A stretch of DNA of 64,000 nucleotides, taken from NCBI GenBank assembly GCA_017562135.1, contig QEYB01001406.1, positions 62,001 through 126,000 of the forward strand. Reading direction: 5' to 3'. This DNA is from Dipylidium caninum (lineage: Eukaryota; Platyhelminthes; Cestoda; Cyclophyllidea; Dipylidiidae). A program made the translations under genes and the position numbers. Each line of letters opens with the position of its first letter. The first letter of the stretch is position 1. Shown here piece by piece: positions 52,852 to 64,000 of the stretch. The notes beneath the pieces are model-generated. The model was not told the origin of the DNA, did not search any database, and worked only from the letters and a program-made list of their open reading frames with translations.

Positions 52852-53880
52852 GTGTGCGTGTGTTTAGAGCGAAGGTGGCTCCTCGCGCCCCCTCACTTGT
52901 GCACGCGAATCACCGGCTCGTTAACTGTTCACCTCCCGTAAGTTTTGAGCCAGTTTGCATCCATTCAGAGGTCCGTTGTAGTGATGTATGCGCACGCAGG
53001 CGTAAATAGTAAACACTGACTCTCTTCAGTGGGAAAAGGAGACGACGACTAAGAGGGGCACTGGGAAAGAGGGACCTAAGTCCTTTTGAGTAAGACGTGA
53101 CTTTCGGACAGAATGCAGGTTGTGTCAACCTCCTCAAAGCGGGTTTACGTCGGCCCAACCTAATAAATAATTGCTTCTGAAGTCAACATAACCGCAGAGA
53201 AAATGGCCGTACCAAGATCTTGGGAATAAGATTCCACCTAAGCGGACTCTTTGGCCGTTTTGAGACCTGCACCTGTTTCCTCACATGGGAGCAGGAAGTT
53301 AAAGTAGACCTACCCGGCTGCCAAACAAGCCTCTACGATGCTTCAACGTAGTTAGAAAGATCTAAATCTTCCGCATTCTTAGTATAGCAATCTCGTTTAG
53401 GGGAAATGAGAGGAGGTGAAAAAGTAAACTACTCCTATAGTCAACACGCGACTTAGAGGCTGAGGGCTTCAAGCTGTCTCGCAGAGGTTCGGTTTTCTCG
53501 GTCGCAATACGACGAAATGACTGATGGTAAATCATAGCACAAGGCGCGGCCAGCTGGAACATAGGCAATGCGGGATCAGACTGTGAAAGCACCCAGTGCC
53601 ATCGACGAATGAGAGATTAACAAGGCGCTGTTGCCCTTAACTCACTAACTACGAGGGAGCACGTAAAGGCGTTTAATCCACCAAGACCCATCAGCAATGC
53701 GTGCGTGAAAACTCAGGACTTCCAGTAAGTCTCTTCTATCACAAAAATTGGGGCTATCGTTTGGCACCGTCCTCCTCACACTTCCCTGATCAAGACGACC
53801 CATGTTCGTTACCACGTGTCCAATTGGTCGAGTGGCTAAGTGTTATCCCCTGCGAGACGAGCTAAACCCAGGGTACCAAT

Positions 53881-54221
53881 GACCTTCCCCACACGCGCAC
53901 TCAGTTGTACGCACATTCACTAACGCACCCTTTTGCGTTCATTGGTTGGTTGGCGGCAGTGCGGTCGACCAACCAGTAGCTGACACACGTACGCACACAC
54001 ACACGCACACCCACACAGAGACGCAAACCGCTACCCACATGCTCGCGAGCCCCCCTCCCGCCCCCCTTTCACACGGACGCACACGTGCGGACGCACGCGG
54101 TGCACACATACGCAGATGCACGCATCTTGCGGGGAACGCGGTGGCAAGTTAGCGAGCCAGCGACGAATATACATCGGAGTGCACACGCAGACCTCAAACA
54201 GTTTCACATTCTATCCACACC
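53881..54221 (+). promoter_or_regulatory. CA-rich 5' flank of RUNX, candidate promoter-proximal region
   Basis: About 340 bases strongly biased to A and C on the + strand, with a CA microsatellite near 53993-54020, immediately upstream of the RUNX start. A weak TATA-like AATATAC lies at 54166-54172, about 50 bases before the ATG. The bases before the ATG (ACC at -3 to -1) suit translation initiation. Promoter activity is inferred from position only. Confidence 0.35.

Positions 54222-64000
<9,779 letters not shown>

Larger units (their letters stand above)
43001..53880 (+). other. GC-rich gene-free interval, fourth part
   Basis: No supported gene. Content: a 10-bp hairpin at 43379-43407, (GAC)8 at 46459-46482, GGGAAA-type purine repeats at about 47850-47950, GAC/GAT-rich simple sequence near 49338-49385 and 49586-49620, (ACC)6 at 52795-52812, and (TC)n at 52833-52851. 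The longest open stretch (47664-48356 on -, 230 codons) runs through the purine tract and is low-complexity, so I do not call it. Confidence 0.55.

Overview
The window is animal genomic DNA, most likely from a parasitic flatworm (Platyhelminthes, perhaps a tapeworm). Two genes can be read with confidence, both on the + strand, and about 49 kb without a recognisable gene lies between them. The flatworm reading rests on a 38-nt spliceosomal intron, a mix of very short and longer introns, the divergence of the two proteins from vertebrate forms, and a decayed mariner transposase. It is an inference; nothing in the window fixes the species.

Region by region: 1-489 is AT-rich 5' flank of the first gene. 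490-4727 is a complete eight-exon gene for the gamma subunit of translation initiation factor eIF2 (EIF2S3), whose exons join to a 462-residue protein. About 5630-6560 holds a dead mariner transposase on the - strand. Near 6.7 kb the base composition changes from AT-rich to GC-rich. From there to about 54.2 kb I find no supported gene, only microsatellites, polypurine/polypyrimidine tracts, a possible 130-bp inverted-repeat element at 7312-7441, and a few short perfect hairpins.

54222 to beyond the window end is a RUNX transcription factor gene. Exons at 54222-54531 and 58502-58615 encode a full Runt DNA-binding domain in which every DNA-contact residue I checked is conserved. Two further exons near the window end (about 63268-63678 and 63778 onward, the latter with a run of 15 prolines) join in frame through phase-1 junctions. 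Two more phase-compatible candidate exons (60409-60555 and 60859-61016) could give alternative isoforms. The 3.97-kb intron inside the Runt domain contains five TGCGGT Runt-type sites within 135 bp, interleaved with an E2F-like/CCAAT inverted repeat. This is a good candidate for an autoregulatory element or internal promoter. A perfect 36-bp tandem duplication lies just upstream of the second Runt exon and would be translated in frame if an upstream acceptor were used.

The two genes are not functionally linked: one is a housekeeping translation factor, the other a developmental regulator. The long gene-free interval upstream of RUNX fits the large regulatory domains usual for developmental transcription factors, but no enhancer can be demonstrated from a single sequence.
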